Shown in pieces: positions 45,039 to 55,198 of a DNA stretch of 64,000 bases. The stretch's first letter is position 1; each line of letters starts with the position of its first letter. This DNA comes from Anaerolineae bacterium (GTDB lineage: Bacteria; Chloroflexota; Anaerolineae; Aggregatilineales; J027): positions 118,137 through 182,136 of the forward strand of contig JAIOHL010000162.1 in NCBI GenBank assembly GCA_019913005.1. Reading direction: 5' to 3'. The notes beneath the pieces are model-generated. The model was not told where the DNA came from. It ran no database searches and was given only the letters and a program-made list of their open reading frames with translations. The position numbers and the translations under genes are program-made.

Positions 45039-47285
45039 CTAGCTGCGAGATCGCTTAACCGTATTGTTCAAAACAACGGCCAAAATCATGATGACGCCGA
45101 TCACGCCTTGGAACATACGTGAATCCATGCCGACCAGCACCAAACCAGTACCGAGCATCCCAAAAATCAATACACCCAGCATGGTTCCAATAATGCTGCC
45201 ATAACCACCCGTCAAAAGTGTCCCGCCAATTACGGTCATTGCAATCACGTCCAGTTCCCAAGTATTGCCCTTGAGGGGGTCAACGCCGGGGTTACGCGCA
45301 ACTTCCATAATTCCAGCGAGGCCAGTCAAGAATGAGCAGAGGACAAAATTTAGCACTTTTACACGATTGACATTGATACCCTGTGCGCGGGCCGCTCCAC
45401 GATTTCCACCTACAGCAAATACACTGTTACCATAGCGGGTGCGGAAAAGAATGACTTGGAAAATGGCTGCCAGAATGACCCACCAAGCAATGGCATTTCG
45501 CAGATTTGCTTGATTTGGAATATTTATATGGATGAGACCACGAGTGACTTGTTCGCCCGTGAAACGCCACTGACCATTTGCCACATCAAAAAAGCCGATT
45601 TTGAGGGGGCTATCCACGTTACCAAAACGATCATAGGCTGTCGCAAAAAGGAGCGCGATTAATAGACCAAGTGCCACCGAAATGACAATGTTTAACAGAC
45701 CACGTTTTCGTAGATAAGTTGTTATGGGAATCACTTCTACTTTTTCCCCAACAACCGCCACTTGTTGACGGGCCAAACGATAGTGGTGGAATGTAACAAA
45801 CGTCAAATGCAGAAATGCGAGACCTGCAACTACAATCAGAATCGGCAAAGATTCATCGGGATTGCTTAGGCTCAGTTTAAGGTTATAGACCTTTACAATC
45901 AGTGCAAATATCGCAATCCATAAAATGGAAAGGGCCACACCAGTAGGAATACTATAGGCCTCACCGGGTTTTATTTTGCGCCATGTCGGGAAGAGGTTAA
46001 TGGCAGCAATCACCGCTACACCCGCCAGACCCAACACAAGGGCTAACCAGAAATCGCCTTTGCCGAGGGTGTCGCCGAGGTGGACACGTTCCAAATGATA
46101 GTAGGCAACCAACACAAGCCATGCAAAAACGATTGTGAGCGCCGCCGCAGAAATGGCCGACCAGATGGTCACACCCAATGCAATCACTGATCCTACTTCA
46201 CGGTCTTTGATACTCGACCACGCCTTCATGGTACGACGCCAATATTGGGGTAGGGCTTGGGCGGCAGTGACCAGAATAAGGACAGCCCCAATAATTGCTA
46301 GGCTGGCAATAGCCCATCGGCTAATGTGTACCTGCGGAAACTCAGCCGGAGGTGGGAAATAATCCCGATAGCGCAAAATACGTCCACCGCCGATAAAAAC
46401 AAGGGAAATGGCACGATAGGCAAACAATGTACCCAACGTCACAATAAAGGAGGGTATCTTGGTCGAGACCAATAGAATCCCATTGATAAGACCCATAACA
46501 CAGGCACAGATTAAGGCAAGAATAGCTGCGACAACGGTGGGTTGTTGTTCAAAACTGAGGGGGCCAATCCCTTGAAAGCCTTCGCCCATAAAAATCATAT
46601 AGGCCATCGCGGTGACACCCAATACCGAACCTACCGACAGATCAAATTCGCCTGAAATCATCAGGGTGGTGATGCCGATAGCGATAATGCCTTTACTTGC
46701 GTTGTTGCTCAGAATTGAAGCAATCGAAGTGGTCTCAAGAAACAAGTCCGATGCCATACTAAAGCCCATTAGGATCACGATCAGGCCAATAATTGCACCC
46801 GCGCTGGGAGATTCCGCAAGCTGAATACGCAACCGTTGATCGGGGGTATAACTTGATCCCTGTACGGCAAAACGATAGACCACTGCGCTGAGGCAAAAGC
46901 CAACAAAGCCAATGATGACACGTTCAAGATTAAGCGTATCGGTTTGGGTAGTCCCTAGAATCGCACTCATGGCGATGGCAAAACCAACCAAAAGGCTAAC
47001 AAAGGCCATCCATTGCAACCATGCCCAACTTGCTCGCTCGCGCTGAACCAGCCCCCACGCAGTGCGCAACGCTCCAATGCCTAACAAGGCAGCACCAATG
47101 GCGACAGCCCATTCATTGAAGTTGATATCACGGCGACTGATATTGGCGCGATCCCCGAGGGCAATCCAACCAGTGAGTATGAGGATGGTCACAGCCAGAT
47201 AGCCTAGACCAAGCACTCCCATAATGAGGGTATAGAATCGCCCGGATTGGGCGCTTGATTGACGGTTTTCAAAATAGGCCTGCAT
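45039..47285 (-). CDS. Oversized ribose-type ABC permease with central insertion
   Basis: A 748-residue permease, more than twice the usual 320-340. Residues 1-155 add about four hydrophobic helices. Residues 160-305 match the first half of an RbsC/XylH-type permease (MISGEFDLSVGSVLGV; GILLVSTKIPSFIVTLGT). Residues 596-748 match the second half (RYGNSVFAVGGNRGAARAQG, AVIGGTLLTGGYGS given as VIGGTLLTGGYGS). Between them about 230 extra residues carry several more membrane helices and a charged loop. No frameshift or stop is seen, so this looks like a real long protein. It lies between binding protein and ATPase genes. Confidence 0.88.
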   Translation of the reverse strand: MQAYFENRQSSAQSGRFYTLIMGVLGLGYLAVTILILTGWIALGDRANISRRDINFNEWAVAIGAALLGIGALRTAWGLVQRERASWAWLQWMAFVSLLVGFAIAMSAILGTTQTDTLNLERVIIGFVGFCLSAVVYRFAVQGSSYTPDQRLRIQLAESPSAGAIIGLIVILMGFSMASDLFLETTSIASILSNNASKGIIAIGITTLMISGEFDLSVGSVLGVTAMAYMIFMGEGFQGIGPLSFEQQPTVVAAILALICACVMGLINGILLVSTKIPSFIVTLGTLFAYRAISLVFIGGGRILRYRDYFPPPAEFPQVHISRWAIASLAIIGAVLILVTAAQALPQYWRRTMKAWSSIKDREVGSVIALGVTIWSAISAAALTIVFAWLVLVAYYHLERVHLGDTLGKGDFWLALVLGLAGVAVIAAINLFPTWRKIKPGEAYSIPTGVALSILWIAIFALIVKVYNLKLSLSNPDESLPILIVVAGLAFLHLTFVTFHHYRLARQQVAVVGEKVEVIPITTYLRKRGLLNIVISVALGLLIALLFATAYDRFGNVDSPLKIGFFDVANGQWRFTGEQVTRGLIHINIPNQANLRNAIAWWVILAAIFQVILFRTRYGNSVFAVGGNRGAARAQGINVNRVKVLNFVLCSFLTGLAGIMEVARNPGVDPLKGNTWELDVIAMTVIGGTLLTGGYGSIIGTMLGVLIFGMLGTGLVLVGMDSRMFQGVIGVIMILAVVLNNTVKRSRS

Positions 47286-47330
47286 TTTAAACTCTTCTTA
47301 AAGGCACAAAATTTTTGTCTATTAAAGACA

Positions 47331-47351
47331 GGCGGAGCATTACGCCCCGCC
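47331..47351 (-). terminator. Hairpin between binding-protein and permease genes
   Basis: GGCGG-A-GC (47331-47338) pairs with GC-C-CCGCC (47344-47351) around a 5-base loop. It sits 31 bases after the binding-protein stop. No T run follows in the gene direction, so a partial terminator or mRNA stabiliser that raises binding-protein levels over the permease is more likely than full termination. Confidence 0.5.
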
Positions 47352-47381
47352 CGTTAACTGTCTGAAGACTGAATTTACGAA

Positions 47382-48371
47382 TTAACGATAGCCAGCAGCG
47401 GTCAATTCAATGATCGCATCAACGTTGCTACCATCAATGACGCCGGGGCCGGTTAGGATGTCACCACCGGGGGCGAGGGCATAGCGGCTGTTCAGATACA
47501 ACCACATAATGGTTTCAAAGCCTTGCAGGTAGGGCTGTTGATCAATCGCCTGCAATAGATACCCGTCTTTGATCATCTGATAGATTTCAGAGCTGGTGTC
47601 GTGCGTCGTTGCGTAAATTTCACGCGGGGCGCGACCAGCTTCTTGCAGATACAGATTGAAGGAACCAGCGGGGGTTGGGCCAAGGAAGAATGCGGCGTTG
47701 GTGTCGGGGTTGGCCGTGAAGTAGTCCGCCAACACACCAGCACTCTCGGTTCCATCGTTGCTGATGGTCAGGCCGTCCAACGGAATGCCAGCTTCTTCAA
47801 AGACGCTGCGGACACCCGCGCAACGGGCTTCCAAACCACTGTGACCAACTTCTTGGATGGGGCACACACCGCGATTAATGGTGACGCCATCCGCCGCCGC
47901 CTCAGCCAGAACGCGGGTCGCATTGGAACGTCCACCGAGGAATTCGTTCGCGCCGATGTAGAACAGGATTGGCAGGGCTTGGTCGGTACCAGCATTGGGG
48001 TCGGCGGTGTTGAAGGCAATCACGGGGAGGCCAGCTTCGGCAGCACGACCCACCGCGTCACGGATCACTTCAGGATTGGGAACGGTAGTGCCAATACCAT
48101 CGGGATTAGCCGCGAGCGCATCATCCCAGTAACCAGCCATGTCATCTACATTGTCCACTGGGTCGGCAAGCCAAGCGCAGTCCGCACCGAGGATAGCGCA
48201 AGCATCTTCCATACCCTTGATCACGACGATCCAGAAGGGATTCCCGACGCCGCCGTGCGACACCATACGGAAGACATCTTGGTCATCTTGGGCGCTTGAG
48301 GCCCCTACGGTGGCAATCAAAAGACCTACTACTAACAAAATAACGGGGGCAATACGTCTAGCTCTACGCAT
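47382..48371 (-). CDS. Sugar ABC transporter substrate-binding protein
   Basis: A 329-residue periplasmic-binding protein of the ribose/LacI fold. A signal peptide covers 1-27 (VILLVVGLLIATVGASSAQ) with no lipobox cysteine. The mature part starts FRMVSHGGVGNPFWIVVIKG, as in RbsB/XylF relatives; its first half includes CAILGADCAWLADP. The C-terminal lobe has DAIIELTAAG. It would deliver a sugar or cyclitol to the unusual permease. AAGGAG 9 bases before the ATG supports the start. It is divergent from xylA. Confidence 0.9.
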   Translation of the reverse strand: MRRARRIAPVILLVVGLLIATVGASSAQDDQDVFRMVSHGGVGNPFWIVVIKGMEDACAILGADCAWLADPVDNVDDMAGYWDDALAANPDGIGTTVPNPEVIRDAVGRAAEAGLPVIAFNTADPNAGTDQALPILFYIGANEFLGGRSNATRVLAEAAADGVTINRGVCPIQEVGHSGLEARCAGVRSVFEEAGIPLDGLTISNDGTESAGVLADYFTANPDTNAAFFLGPTPAGSFNLYLQEAGRAPREIYATTHDTSSEIYQMIKDGYLLQAIDQQPYLQGFETIMWLYLNSRYALAPGGDILTGPGVIDGSNVDAIIELTAAGYR

Positions 48372-48693
48372 TTAAAAGTTCTCCTTACGGGCTAAGATGT
48401 TTATTTTTTGTAGGCATAACTAAAAACGATCGGAGGGTTTTACCGATGACGCACACCTACTAGTAATTAGTTCGGCCTCACAACAAAATTCTTGTAGACT
48501 GGGAAATCATCAGCTACACTGTATACTATATACTAATCTCGGTAATTTTGCACAAACTTTTTTCCCGTCCAAATTGTAAAGATTTTGTCAATGAAGATTC
48601 AACCCCTCGTAAGGTCTTATCATTTTTCATCTCTGTCGTGTTACCCACCTCGTCAGATGAATATCAATTTACTCAGTTTAAAGGAGCTACAAA
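48372..48693. promoter_or_regulatory. Divergent promoter region, importer versus xyl/iol operon
   Basis: A 322-base A/T-rich gap with no convincing gene. For the plus strand TTGTAG (48492-48497), 17 bases and TACACT (48515-48520) form a possible promoter, overlapped by the inverted repeat GTATA-CTA-TATAC (48521-48533). A second imperfect dyad ATCGG...CCGAT lies near 48430-48450. AAAGGAG 7 bases before the xylA ATG is a strong ribosome site. The dyads are candidate operators for a shared regulator; no such regulator is encoded next to the region. Confidence 0.45.
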
Positions 48694-49860
48694 ATGGCTA
48701 ATTATGAACCACGTCCCGAACATAAATTCACCTTCGGGCTATGGACTGTCGGCAATACTGGGCGTGACCCGTTTGGTCTACCCGTCCGCAATGCCTTGGC
48801 CCCCCACGAACTCGTTCATTTACTTGCCGATGTAGGGGCTTACGGGGTCAATTTGCATGATAATGACCTCATCCCGATTGATGCTACCTCCTCAGAACGC
48901 GACCAAATCTTGAAAGACTTCCGGGCGGCCCTTAACGCGACAGGTCTAAAAGTCCCCATGGCGACGACCAACCTGTTCCATGATCCAGCTTTTAAGGACG
49001 GCGCGTTCACATCGAATGACCCCAATGTGCGGGCCTATGCGCTGCAAAAAACCATGCACGCGATTGATTTAGGAGCGTCGTTGGGTGCAGGCATCTATGT
49101 ATTTTGGGGTGGTCGTGAAGGGACAGAGACCGATGCCAGCAAGAATCCGCTTGATGCAGGTAAACGCTTCCGCGAGGCGATCAACTTCCTGTGCAATTAT
49201 GTTAAAGATCAGGGCTATGATCTGAAGTTTGCATTGGAAGCCAAGCCCAATGAGCCGCGTTCGGATATTTATCTGCCAACGACGGGTGCGATGCTTGGGT
49301 TTATCGCCACACTCGATTACCCAGAGATGGTCGGAGTCAATCCTGAGGTAGCCCATGAGCACATGGCCGGACTGAATTTTATGCACGCTGTCGCCCAAGC
49401 ATGGGATGCAGGCAAATTGTTTCATATTGACCTCAATGACCAAAAGTTTGGGCGCTATGACCAAGACTTCCGTTTCGGGGCGGATATGCTCAAGCAGGCA
49501 TTTTTCCTAGTCAAGTTCCTAGAGGATGTGGGGTATACAGGCAGCCGACACTTTGATGCACACGCCTATCGAACTGAAGATATGGCGGGAGTCAAAGATT
49601 TCGCGGTGGGCTGTATGCGAACTTATCTGATATTGAAAGAAAAGGCACAGCGGTTTAGTCAAGATAAAGAAATTCAGGCCCTGTTAGCCGAAATCAATGC
49701 CGACAACGGTCATTTTAATTATCTGGCAGGGGGTTACAGTCGTGACAAAGCCAATCGTTTGAAGGGCGAAACCTTTGATCGCCCAGCTCTCGGCGCACGC
49801 GGATTGGGTTATGAGCGACTCGATCAACTCACCGTTGAAGTGCTGTTGGGTGTGCGGTAA
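48694..49860 (+). CDS. xylA: Xylose isomerase, class I
   Basis: A 388-residue sugar isomerase of the Streptomyces-like short class, converting xylose to xylulose (some relatives act on glucose). Motifs in order: [13 protein letters not shown] (catalytic His/Asp), [22 protein letters not shown] (metal Glu and Lys), [14 protein letters not shown], and [20 protein letters not shown] for the second metal site, quoted within limits. First gene of a plus-strand operon that continues through xylB and iolE-G-B-C. The strong ribosome site supports ATG 48694 rather than a longer reading. Confidence 0.95.
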   Translation: MANYEPRPEHKFTFGLWTVGNTGRDPFGLPVRNALAPHELVHLLADVGAYGVNLHDNDLIPIDATSSERDQILKDFRAALNATGLKVPMATTNLFHDPAFKDGAFTSNDPNVRAYALQKTMHAIDLGASLGAGIYVFWGGREGTETDASKNPLDAGKRFREAINFLCNYVKDQGYDLKFALEAKPNEPRSDIYLPTTGAMLGFIATLDYPEMVGVNPEVAHEHMAGLNFMHAVAQAWDAGKLFHIDLNDQKFGRYDQDFRFGADMLKQAFFLVKFLEDVGYTGSRHFDAHAYRTEDMAGVKDFAVGCMRTYLILKEKAQRFSQDKEIQALLAEINADNGHFNYLAGGYSRDKANRLKGETFDRPALGARGLGYERLDQLTVEVLLGVR

Positions 49861-49862
49861 TC

Positions 49863-51350
49863 ATGCGCTACTTGCTTGGCCTCGACATTAGTACCACCGG
49901 GGCGAAGGCGCTGCTGATTGATGAAAAAGGGGGCGTGGTGGCAAGTCACACCACCCCTCAACCCATCAGCACCCCCAAGCCGTTGTGGAGTGAACAGAAT
50001 CCTGCCGATTGGTGGGAAGGCATGGTACTGGCGATTCGGGCGGTGCTGCAAAAAACGAATGCCGCCGACTCGATTGCCGCAATTGGCCTAACGGGTCAGA
50101 TGCACGGATTGGTCTGCCTAGATCGGGACGGCAAGGTTTTGCGCCCCGCCATCTTATGGAACGACCAACGCACCCAAGCCGAGTGTGATTGGATTACAGA
50201 GACCATTGGGCCAAAGCGCCTGATTCAATTAACAGGCAATCGCGCTCTAACAGGCTTCACTGCACCCAAAATTATTTGGGTTCGCAACCATGAACCGGAA
50301 GTGTATGACAAAACGGCTCATGTCCTGTTGCCCAAAGATTTCATCCGCTTTCAATTGACGGGCGACTACGCCACTGATTTAGCGGATGGGGCAGGTATGG
50401 TGTTGGTGGATGTCGCCAACCGCCGCTGGTCAGATGCTGTGTTGACCGAATTGGATATTCCCGCCGAATGGATGCCGACCCTCTATGAAGGCACGCAGGT
50501 TACGGGGGTAATCAATTCAGCGGCTGCCCAGTTGACCGGATTAAAAGAAGGCACCCCGGTGGTGGGTGGAGGTGGCGACCAAGCGGCACAGGCATTTGGT
50601 GTAGGGGCGGTGACTCCCGGCGTCATCGCGCTGACAGTGGGCACATCGGGTGTGGTTTTTGCCCCGCTTGGCAGCTATGCCTACGAACCCGAAGGTCGTT
50701 TGCACGCTTTTTGTCATGCCGCCCCCGGTCTGTGGCATTTTATGGGGGTAATGCTGTCCGCCGCTGGTAGTTTGCAGTGGTATCATGATACCCTTGCCCC
50801 AGATACCAGCTTTGACGCATTGATTAATGAAGCCGCCAACGTCATCCCCGGCAGCGAGGGCTTGCAGTTTTTACCCTACCTGACAGGGGAACGCACCCCG
50901 CACCCTGACCCATTAGCACGCGGTGGATTTATTGGATTAACCGCTCGTCATTCCCGCGCTCATTTGACTCACGCTGTGCTGGAAGGGGTCGCCTTTGGTC
51001 TACGGGACAGCTTTGAGTTGATTAAGCAGAGCGCGGCGGGCCGTGATATTCGGCAAGTTCGGATTAGCGGAGGCGGTGCTAAGAGTCCTATCTGGCGTCA
51101 AATTATGGCGGATGTGTTGAATGTGCCACTCGTGAGTGTTGAGGCTCTTGAAGGGGCGGCATATGGGGCTGCTCTACTGGCGGGTGTCGGAGCAGGCATT
51201 TGGGGAGATGCACAAAAAGCCGCTTCGGTAGTACATTTAGGGGAAGAAACACTGCCGGGTAAAAATGTAAAGGCCTATGAAGATGCCTATCAGATTTACC
51301 GGACATTGTATCCCTTACTTACAAACACCTTTAAGGAGTTGGCAAAGTGA
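49863..51350 (+). CDS. xylB: Xylulokinase
   Basis: A 495-residue FGGY-family kinase that phosphorylates xylulose. N-terminal [16 protein letters not shown] phosphate motif, [20 protein letters not shown] with the family Met-His-Gly, and [11 protein letters not shown]. The C-terminal part has [13 protein letters not shown] and [18 protein letters not shown]. It starts 2 bases after xylA and overlaps iolE, giving a tightly coupled isomerase-kinase pair feeding the pentose phosphate pathway. Confidence 0.95.
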   Translation: MRYLLGLDISTTGAKALLIDEKGGVVASHTTPQPISTPKPLWSEQNPADWWEGMVLAIRAVLQKTNAADSIAAIGLTGQMHGLVCLDRDGKVLRPAILWNDQRTQAECDWITETIGPKRLIQLTGNRALTGFTAPKIIWVRNHEPEVYDKTAHVLLPKDFIRFQLTGDYATDLADGAGMVLVDVANRRWSDAVLTELDIPAEWMPTLYEGTQVTGVINSAAAQLTGLKEGTPVVGGGGDQAAQAFGVGAVTPGVIALTVGTSGVVFAPLGSYAYEPEGRLHAFCHAAPGLWHFMGVMLSAAGSLQWYHDTLAPDTSFDALINEAANVIPGSEGLQFLPYLTGERTPHPDPLARGGFIGLTARHSRAHLTHAVLEGVAFGLRDSFELIKQSAAGRDIRQVRISGGGAKSPIWRQIMADVLNVPLVSVEALEGAAYGAALLAGVGAGIWGDAQKAASVVHLGEETLPGKNVKAYEDAYQIYRTLYPLLTNTFKELAK

Positions 51351-52252
51351 GCAAAATCCAGATCGCCAATGCGCCATGTTCATGGGGCATCATCGAAATT
51401 GGGCCAAAAGGGGAAACCGTTGGATATGCCCAAATGCTGGATGAGATGCAAGAATCCGGTTATGCCGGAACGGAATTGGGGGATTGGGGGGTCATGCCCA
51501 CCGACCCCGCCAAATTACGCTCTGAATTGGCAGCCCGCAATCTGAGCCTGATGGCGGCCTTTGTACCCGTCGCGCTTATTCATCCTGAAAAACATGCCAA
51601 GGGGGAAGAGGTCGCCCTGCGCACCGCCGGATTATTAGCGGCGACAGCGGGTGAACAATGCTTCATTGTGCTGTCAGACGACAACGCCGCCGACCCCAAT
51701 CGCACACTAAAAGCTGGGCGGATTCAGCCCGAAGATGGCCTTACCCTCGATCAATGGAAAATCGCCGCCGATGGAGCCAACCACATTGCGCAAGCGGTCA
51801 ACCGAGAAACCGGATTGCGCACCGTCTTTCACCATCATGCCGCAGGTTATGTTGAAACCCCAGCAGAAACTACAACCTTTTTGGAACTGACTGACCCACA
51901 GGTGGTAGGGCTGTGCTTCGATACAGGCCATTATGCGTTCGCGGGCGGTGATCCGCTACAGGGATTGCGCCAGCATCGCAATCGGATTTGGCATGTCCAT
52001 TTTAAAGATTGCGAACCGAACATTGCTGACCGTTCGCGCCGCGAAGGATGGGAGTATTTTAAGACTGTTGGGCATGGCGTTTACTGCGAATTGGGCAAAG
52101 GCATGGTAGATTTTCCCACTATCGTCGCAGAATTACAGGCTACCGACTATGATGGGTGGATTGTGGTCGAACAAGATGTGCTGCCGGGGATGGGATCACC
52201 ATTGGAAAGCGCCAAACGAAATCGGGAATACTTACACAGCATTGGTCTTTAA
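51347..52252 (+). CDS. iolE: Inosose dehydratase-like TIM-barrel protein
   Basis: A 301-residue xylose-isomerase-fold protein of the IolE type, which dehydrates 2-keto-myo-inositol. The N-terminal [17 protein letters not shown] is characteristic. Metal-site pieces are [38 protein letters not shown] and [10 protein letters not shown]. The GTG start at 51347 overlaps the xylB stop and has AAGGAG upstream. Followed by iolG after 25 bases. The fold is shared with hydroxypyruvate isomerase-like proteins, but the context with iolG, iolB and iolC supports IolE. Confidence 0.88.
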   Translation: MSKIQIANAPCSWGIIEIGPKGETVGYAQMLDEMQESGYAGTELGDWGVMPTDPAKLRSELAARNLSLMAAFVPVALIHPEKHAKGEEVALRTAGLLAATAGEQCFIVLSDDNAADPNRTLKAGRIQPEDGLTLDQWKIAADGANHIAQAVNRETGLRTVFHHHAAGYVETPAETTTFLELTDPQVVGLCFDTGHYAFAGGDPLQGLRQHRNRIWHVHFKDCEPNIADRSRREGWEYFKTVGHGVYCELGKGMVDFPTIVAELQATDYDGWIVVEQDVLPGMGSPLESAKRNREYLHSIGL

Positions 52253-52277
52253 ATTTTGAGCTTAAGGAGAGAACGGG

Positions 52278-53288
52278 ATGAGCCTTAGAGTTGGGGTCAT
52301 CGGCGCGGGGCGTATTGGCAAGCTCCACGCCGAGAATTTAGTTTATCGTGTTCCTGAAGCCGAAGTATTGGCGATTGCCGATGTTAACAAAGCAGCGGCA
52401 GAGGAATGTGCCCAGCGATTGAAAGTTCCGACAGCGACGGGACGGTATCAAGATATTATAGAGAATCCGGCGATTGAAGCCGTGCTGATTTGTTCCTCCA
52501 CCGATACCCACTCCCAAATTATTGAAGAGTCAGCAGCGGCGGGCAAACATATTTTTTGCGAAAAACCGATTGATTCTGATCTTAAACGCATTGAACATGC
52601 CCTTAAAGCGGTTGAAAAAGCAGGCGTAAAATTACAGATTGGCTTCAACCGCCGCTTCGATCCCAATTTTCGCCATGTACGGGAACAAGTAGCAGCAGGC
52701 AAAATCGGTGAACCCGCCATCTTGCGGATTACCAGCCGCGACCCCGCGCCGCCCCCTATTGAATATGTCAAAGTATCTGGCGGCATATTCCTCGACATGA
52801 CCATTCATGACTTCGATATGGCCCGCTATCTGATTGGCAGCGAGGTGGTTGAAGTTTATGCGGTTGGCGGCGTAACGGTTGATCCGGCCATTGGTGCAAC
52901 CGGAGACGTAGACACAGTGGTGATTACATTGAAATTTGCCAACGGGGTCATCGGTACGATTGATAACTGTCGTCGGGCGGTCTATGGCTATGACCAGCGT
53001 ATAGAGGTCTTTGGGTCGGCGGGATGCTTGGTAGCCGCAAACAACACGCCGCATAATGTCACCTTGAGCAATGGTGACGCGGTAATCAACGCCAAACCTC
53101 TCTATTTCTTCTTGGAACGCTATACTGAATCATTTATCGAGGAAATGCGCCAATTTATCGCCGCTGTCACCCAAAACAAACCTCTGCCTGTCACCGGGCG
53201 TGATGGCCTTATCCCGGTTATCATGGGACTGGCCGCCAAAAAATCACTCAGCGAGGGCCGTCCAGTCAAATTGAGCGAGATAAGCTGA
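52278..53288 (+). CDS. iolG: Inositol 2-dehydrogenase
   Basis: A 336-residue Gfo/Idh/MocA enzyme. The NAD motif is VGVIGAGRIGKLHAEN, the catalytic Lys is in CEKPIDSD, GFNRRFDPNF follows, and DMTIHDFDMARYL holds the catalytic Asp/His pair. These match IolG, which oxidises myo-inositol to 2-keto-myo-inositol, the substrate of the preceding iolE product. AAGGAG lies before the ATG; the stop overlaps the iolB start (TGATG). Specificity could extend to other inositol isomers. Confidence 0.92.
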   Translation: MSLRVGVIGAGRIGKLHAENLVYRVPEAEVLAIADVNKAAAEECAQRLKVPTATGRYQDIIENPAIEAVLICSSTDTHSQIIEESAAAGKHIFCEKPIDSDLKRIEHALKAVEKAGVKLQIGFNRRFDPNFRHVREQVAAGKIGEPAILRITSRDPAPPPIEYVKVSGGIFLDMTIHDFDMARYLIGSEVVEVYAVGGVTVDPAIGATGDVDTVVITLKFANGVIGTIDNCRRAVYGYDQRIEVFGSAGCLVAANNTPHNVTLSNGDAVINAKPLYFFLERYTESFIEEMRQFIAAVTQNKPLPVTGRDGLIPVIMGLAAKKSLSEGRPVKLSEIS

Positions 53289-54163
53289 TGCGATACACAG
53301 CGGAAACGATGTTAGTGCGGGCTAAATCAGACCCGCACTTTTTAAATAAGGTCACTGCTGATGAAGCGGGTTGGGAATATCTCAACATGGAGGTGCGGCG
53401 TTTTTCGGCGGGGCAAATGTGGCAGCATGATACCAGTTCCAATGAGGCCGCGCTGGTCATTCTAGGCGGTCAATGTCGTATCGAATCGGTGCATGGCACT
53501 TGGGGAAAAGTAGGACGGCGACCCAATGTATTCAGTGGAATGCCGTATGCCGCCTATTTTTCGCGCCATACCCAGTTTCAGGTAACGGCCCTCACCGATG
53601 GGTTGGAAATCGCGCATGGCTGGGTCAAGACCGATGAAGATCACCCTGCACGCCTAATTACACCGGATGATTCCCCTATCGAAATTCGCGGAGGGAACAA
53701 TGCGACCCGTCAGATTAACGGCATCATTCCACCCGGTTTTGATTGCCATCGTCTTATCGTGGTCGAAGTCTACACGCCGGGGGGAAATTGGAGCAGCTAT
53801 CCACCTCACAAACATGATGTGCATCGAGTGGACTCACAGGGCAACATAGTGGAAGCCGACCTTGAAGAAATTTATTATTACAAACTGGACAAGCCAGAAG
53901 GATTTGCTTTTCAGCGGGTCTATAACGACAGCCGCAGCATTGATGCCGTCATGACTGCCCAAGATAACGATATTGTGTTGGTTCCAGAGGGGTATCATCC
54001 TGTCAGCGCAGCCTATGGCTATAACTGCTACTATCTGAATATTCTGGCAGGCTCGGCGCAGTCATTAGCGAATTCTGATGATCCAGCACATGAGTGGGCC
54101 AAAACAACATGGACGACACCAGACCCACGTCTGCCGCTTGTCACCCATGCGATGGAAAGGTAG
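53288..54163 (+). CDS. iolB: 5-deoxy-glucuronate isomerase
   Basis: A 291-residue double-cupin enzyme. The metal site is YPPHKHDVHR with EADLEEIYYYKL (His/His/Glu), and GFAFQRVYND and VPEGYHPVSAAYGYNCYYLN are family-specific. IolB converts 5-deoxy-glucuronate to 5-dehydro-2-deoxy-gluconate, the substrate of IolC encoded next. Overlaps iolG by one base. Its presence without iolD in the window means the ring-opening step must be encoded elsewhere. Confidence 0.93.
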   Translation: MRYTAETMLVRAKSDPHFLNKVTADEAGWEYLNMEVRRFSAGQMWQHDTSSNEAALVILGGQCRIESVHGTWGKVGRRPNVFSGMPYAAYFSRHTQFQVTALTDGLEIAHGWVKTDEDHPARLITPDDSPIEIRGGNNATRQINGIIPPGFDCHRLIVVEVYTPGGNWSSYPPHKHDVHRVDSQGNIVEADLEEIYYYKLDKPEGFAFQRVYNDSRSIDAVMTAQDNDIVLVPEGYHPVSAAYGYNCYYLNILAGSAQSLANSDDPAHEWAKTTWTTPDPRLPLVTHAMER

Positions 54164-54169
54164 GCAAGC

Positions 54170-55192
54170 ATGACGAATCAGTCAAACCGTACCTATGACC
54201 TTTTGACGATGGGACGCAGTTCCATTGACCTCTACGCCAACGATGTCGGGGCGAAATTTGTGGATATTCAAAGTTTCGCGGCTTACGTCGGCGGCTGCCC
54301 CACCAATATCAGTGTAGGGACGCGGCGTTTGGGAGTACGTTCGGCCTTACTGACAGGCGTCGGCGAAGACCCGGTTGGTGATTTCATCCTCAATTTTCTG
54401 AAGAATGAAGGGGTGGAGACGCGCTTTATCGTGCGGAAACCGGGTAAACGTAGCAGCGCTGTGGTCTTGGGCATCGAACCACCCGATAAATTCCCACTGG
54501 TCTACTATCGGGATAACTGCGCCGACATCGAACTGACGATTGATGATGTGATCGCCTCCCCGATTGCAGACAGTCGCGCCCTCGTCATTTCGGGAACAGG
54601 TCTGAGCAAAGAACCTAGCCGCAGTGCCACTATTTTTGCCGCCGAATTAGCAAAAGCCGCTGGCACAACCGTTTATCTGGATATTGATTTTCGACCTGAT
54701 CAATGGCATGACCTCCGCGCTTTTGGTGTGGTGACTCGTTCCGTCTTGCGCCTTGTAGATGTGGCGATTGGCACAGAAGATGAAGTAAAAGCTGCCATCA
54801 TCAGTGAGGCCAGCCAAGTTACCGTCAAGGATTTGCAGGTCTCTGGCGCGGAGGTCAAAGGCGATGTGCAGCAGGCCATCCAGACGTTATTGGCAGGTGG
54901 GCCACAGGCGTTGGCCGTCAAACGCGGCGCACATGGGGCCGTCATTCATCTTGCCAATGGCGATGTGATTGAAGCACCCGGCTTTCCTGTCGAAATCTAT
55001 AATGTGCTGGGAGCGGGGGATGCCTTTGCCAGCGGGTTTATCTATGGACGCTTAAAAGGCTGGGATTGGTATCAATCAGGACGAATGGGCAATGCTGCCG
55101 GGGCGATTGTCGTCACCCGGCATGGTTGCGCGAATTTTATGCCCTATGAACAAGAGGCGCTCGAATTTGTTCAATCGCGGGGTGGATTTTAG
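54170..55192 (+). CDS. iolC: 5-dehydro-2-deoxygluconokinase
   Basis: A 340-residue PfkB/ribokinase-family kinase. N-terminal LTMGRSSIDLYANDVGAKF, the substrate motif YVGGCPTNISVGTRRLG and the C-terminal NVLGAGDAFASGFIYGRL (anion hole and catalytic Asp) all agree with IolC. It phosphorylates 5-dehydro-2-deoxy-gluconate before aldol cleavage by IolJ, which is not in the window. Last gene of the plus-strand operon, 6 bases after iolB and ending 6 bases from a convergent methyltransferase gene. Confidence 0.93.
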   Translation: MTNQSNRTYDLLTMGRSSIDLYANDVGAKFVDIQSFAAYVGGCPTNISVGTRRLGVRSALLTGVGEDPVGDFILNFLKNEGVETRFIVRKPGKRSSAVVLGIEPPDKFPLVYYRDNCADIELTIDDVIASPIADSRALVISGTGLSKEPSRSATIFAAELAKAAGTTVYLDIDFRPDQWHDLRAFGVVTRSVLRLVDVAIGTEDEVKAAIISEASQVTVKDLQVSGAEVKGDVQQAIQTLLAGGPQALAVKRGAHGAVIHLANGDVIEAPGFPVEIYNVLGAGDAFASGFIYGRLKGWDWYQSGRMGNAAGAIVVTRHGCANFMPYEQEALEFVQSRGGF

Positions 55193-55198
55193 ATAGGT

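Noticed and set aside
47601..48299. Plus-strand 232-codon frame opposite the binding-protein gene
   Set aside because: Complement of a clear signal-peptide-bearing binding protein; composition shows no domain.
48548..48835. Short plus-strand frame running through the xylA start
   Set aside because: It overlaps the strong ribosome site and the first codons of xylA in another frame and has no start signal of its own.
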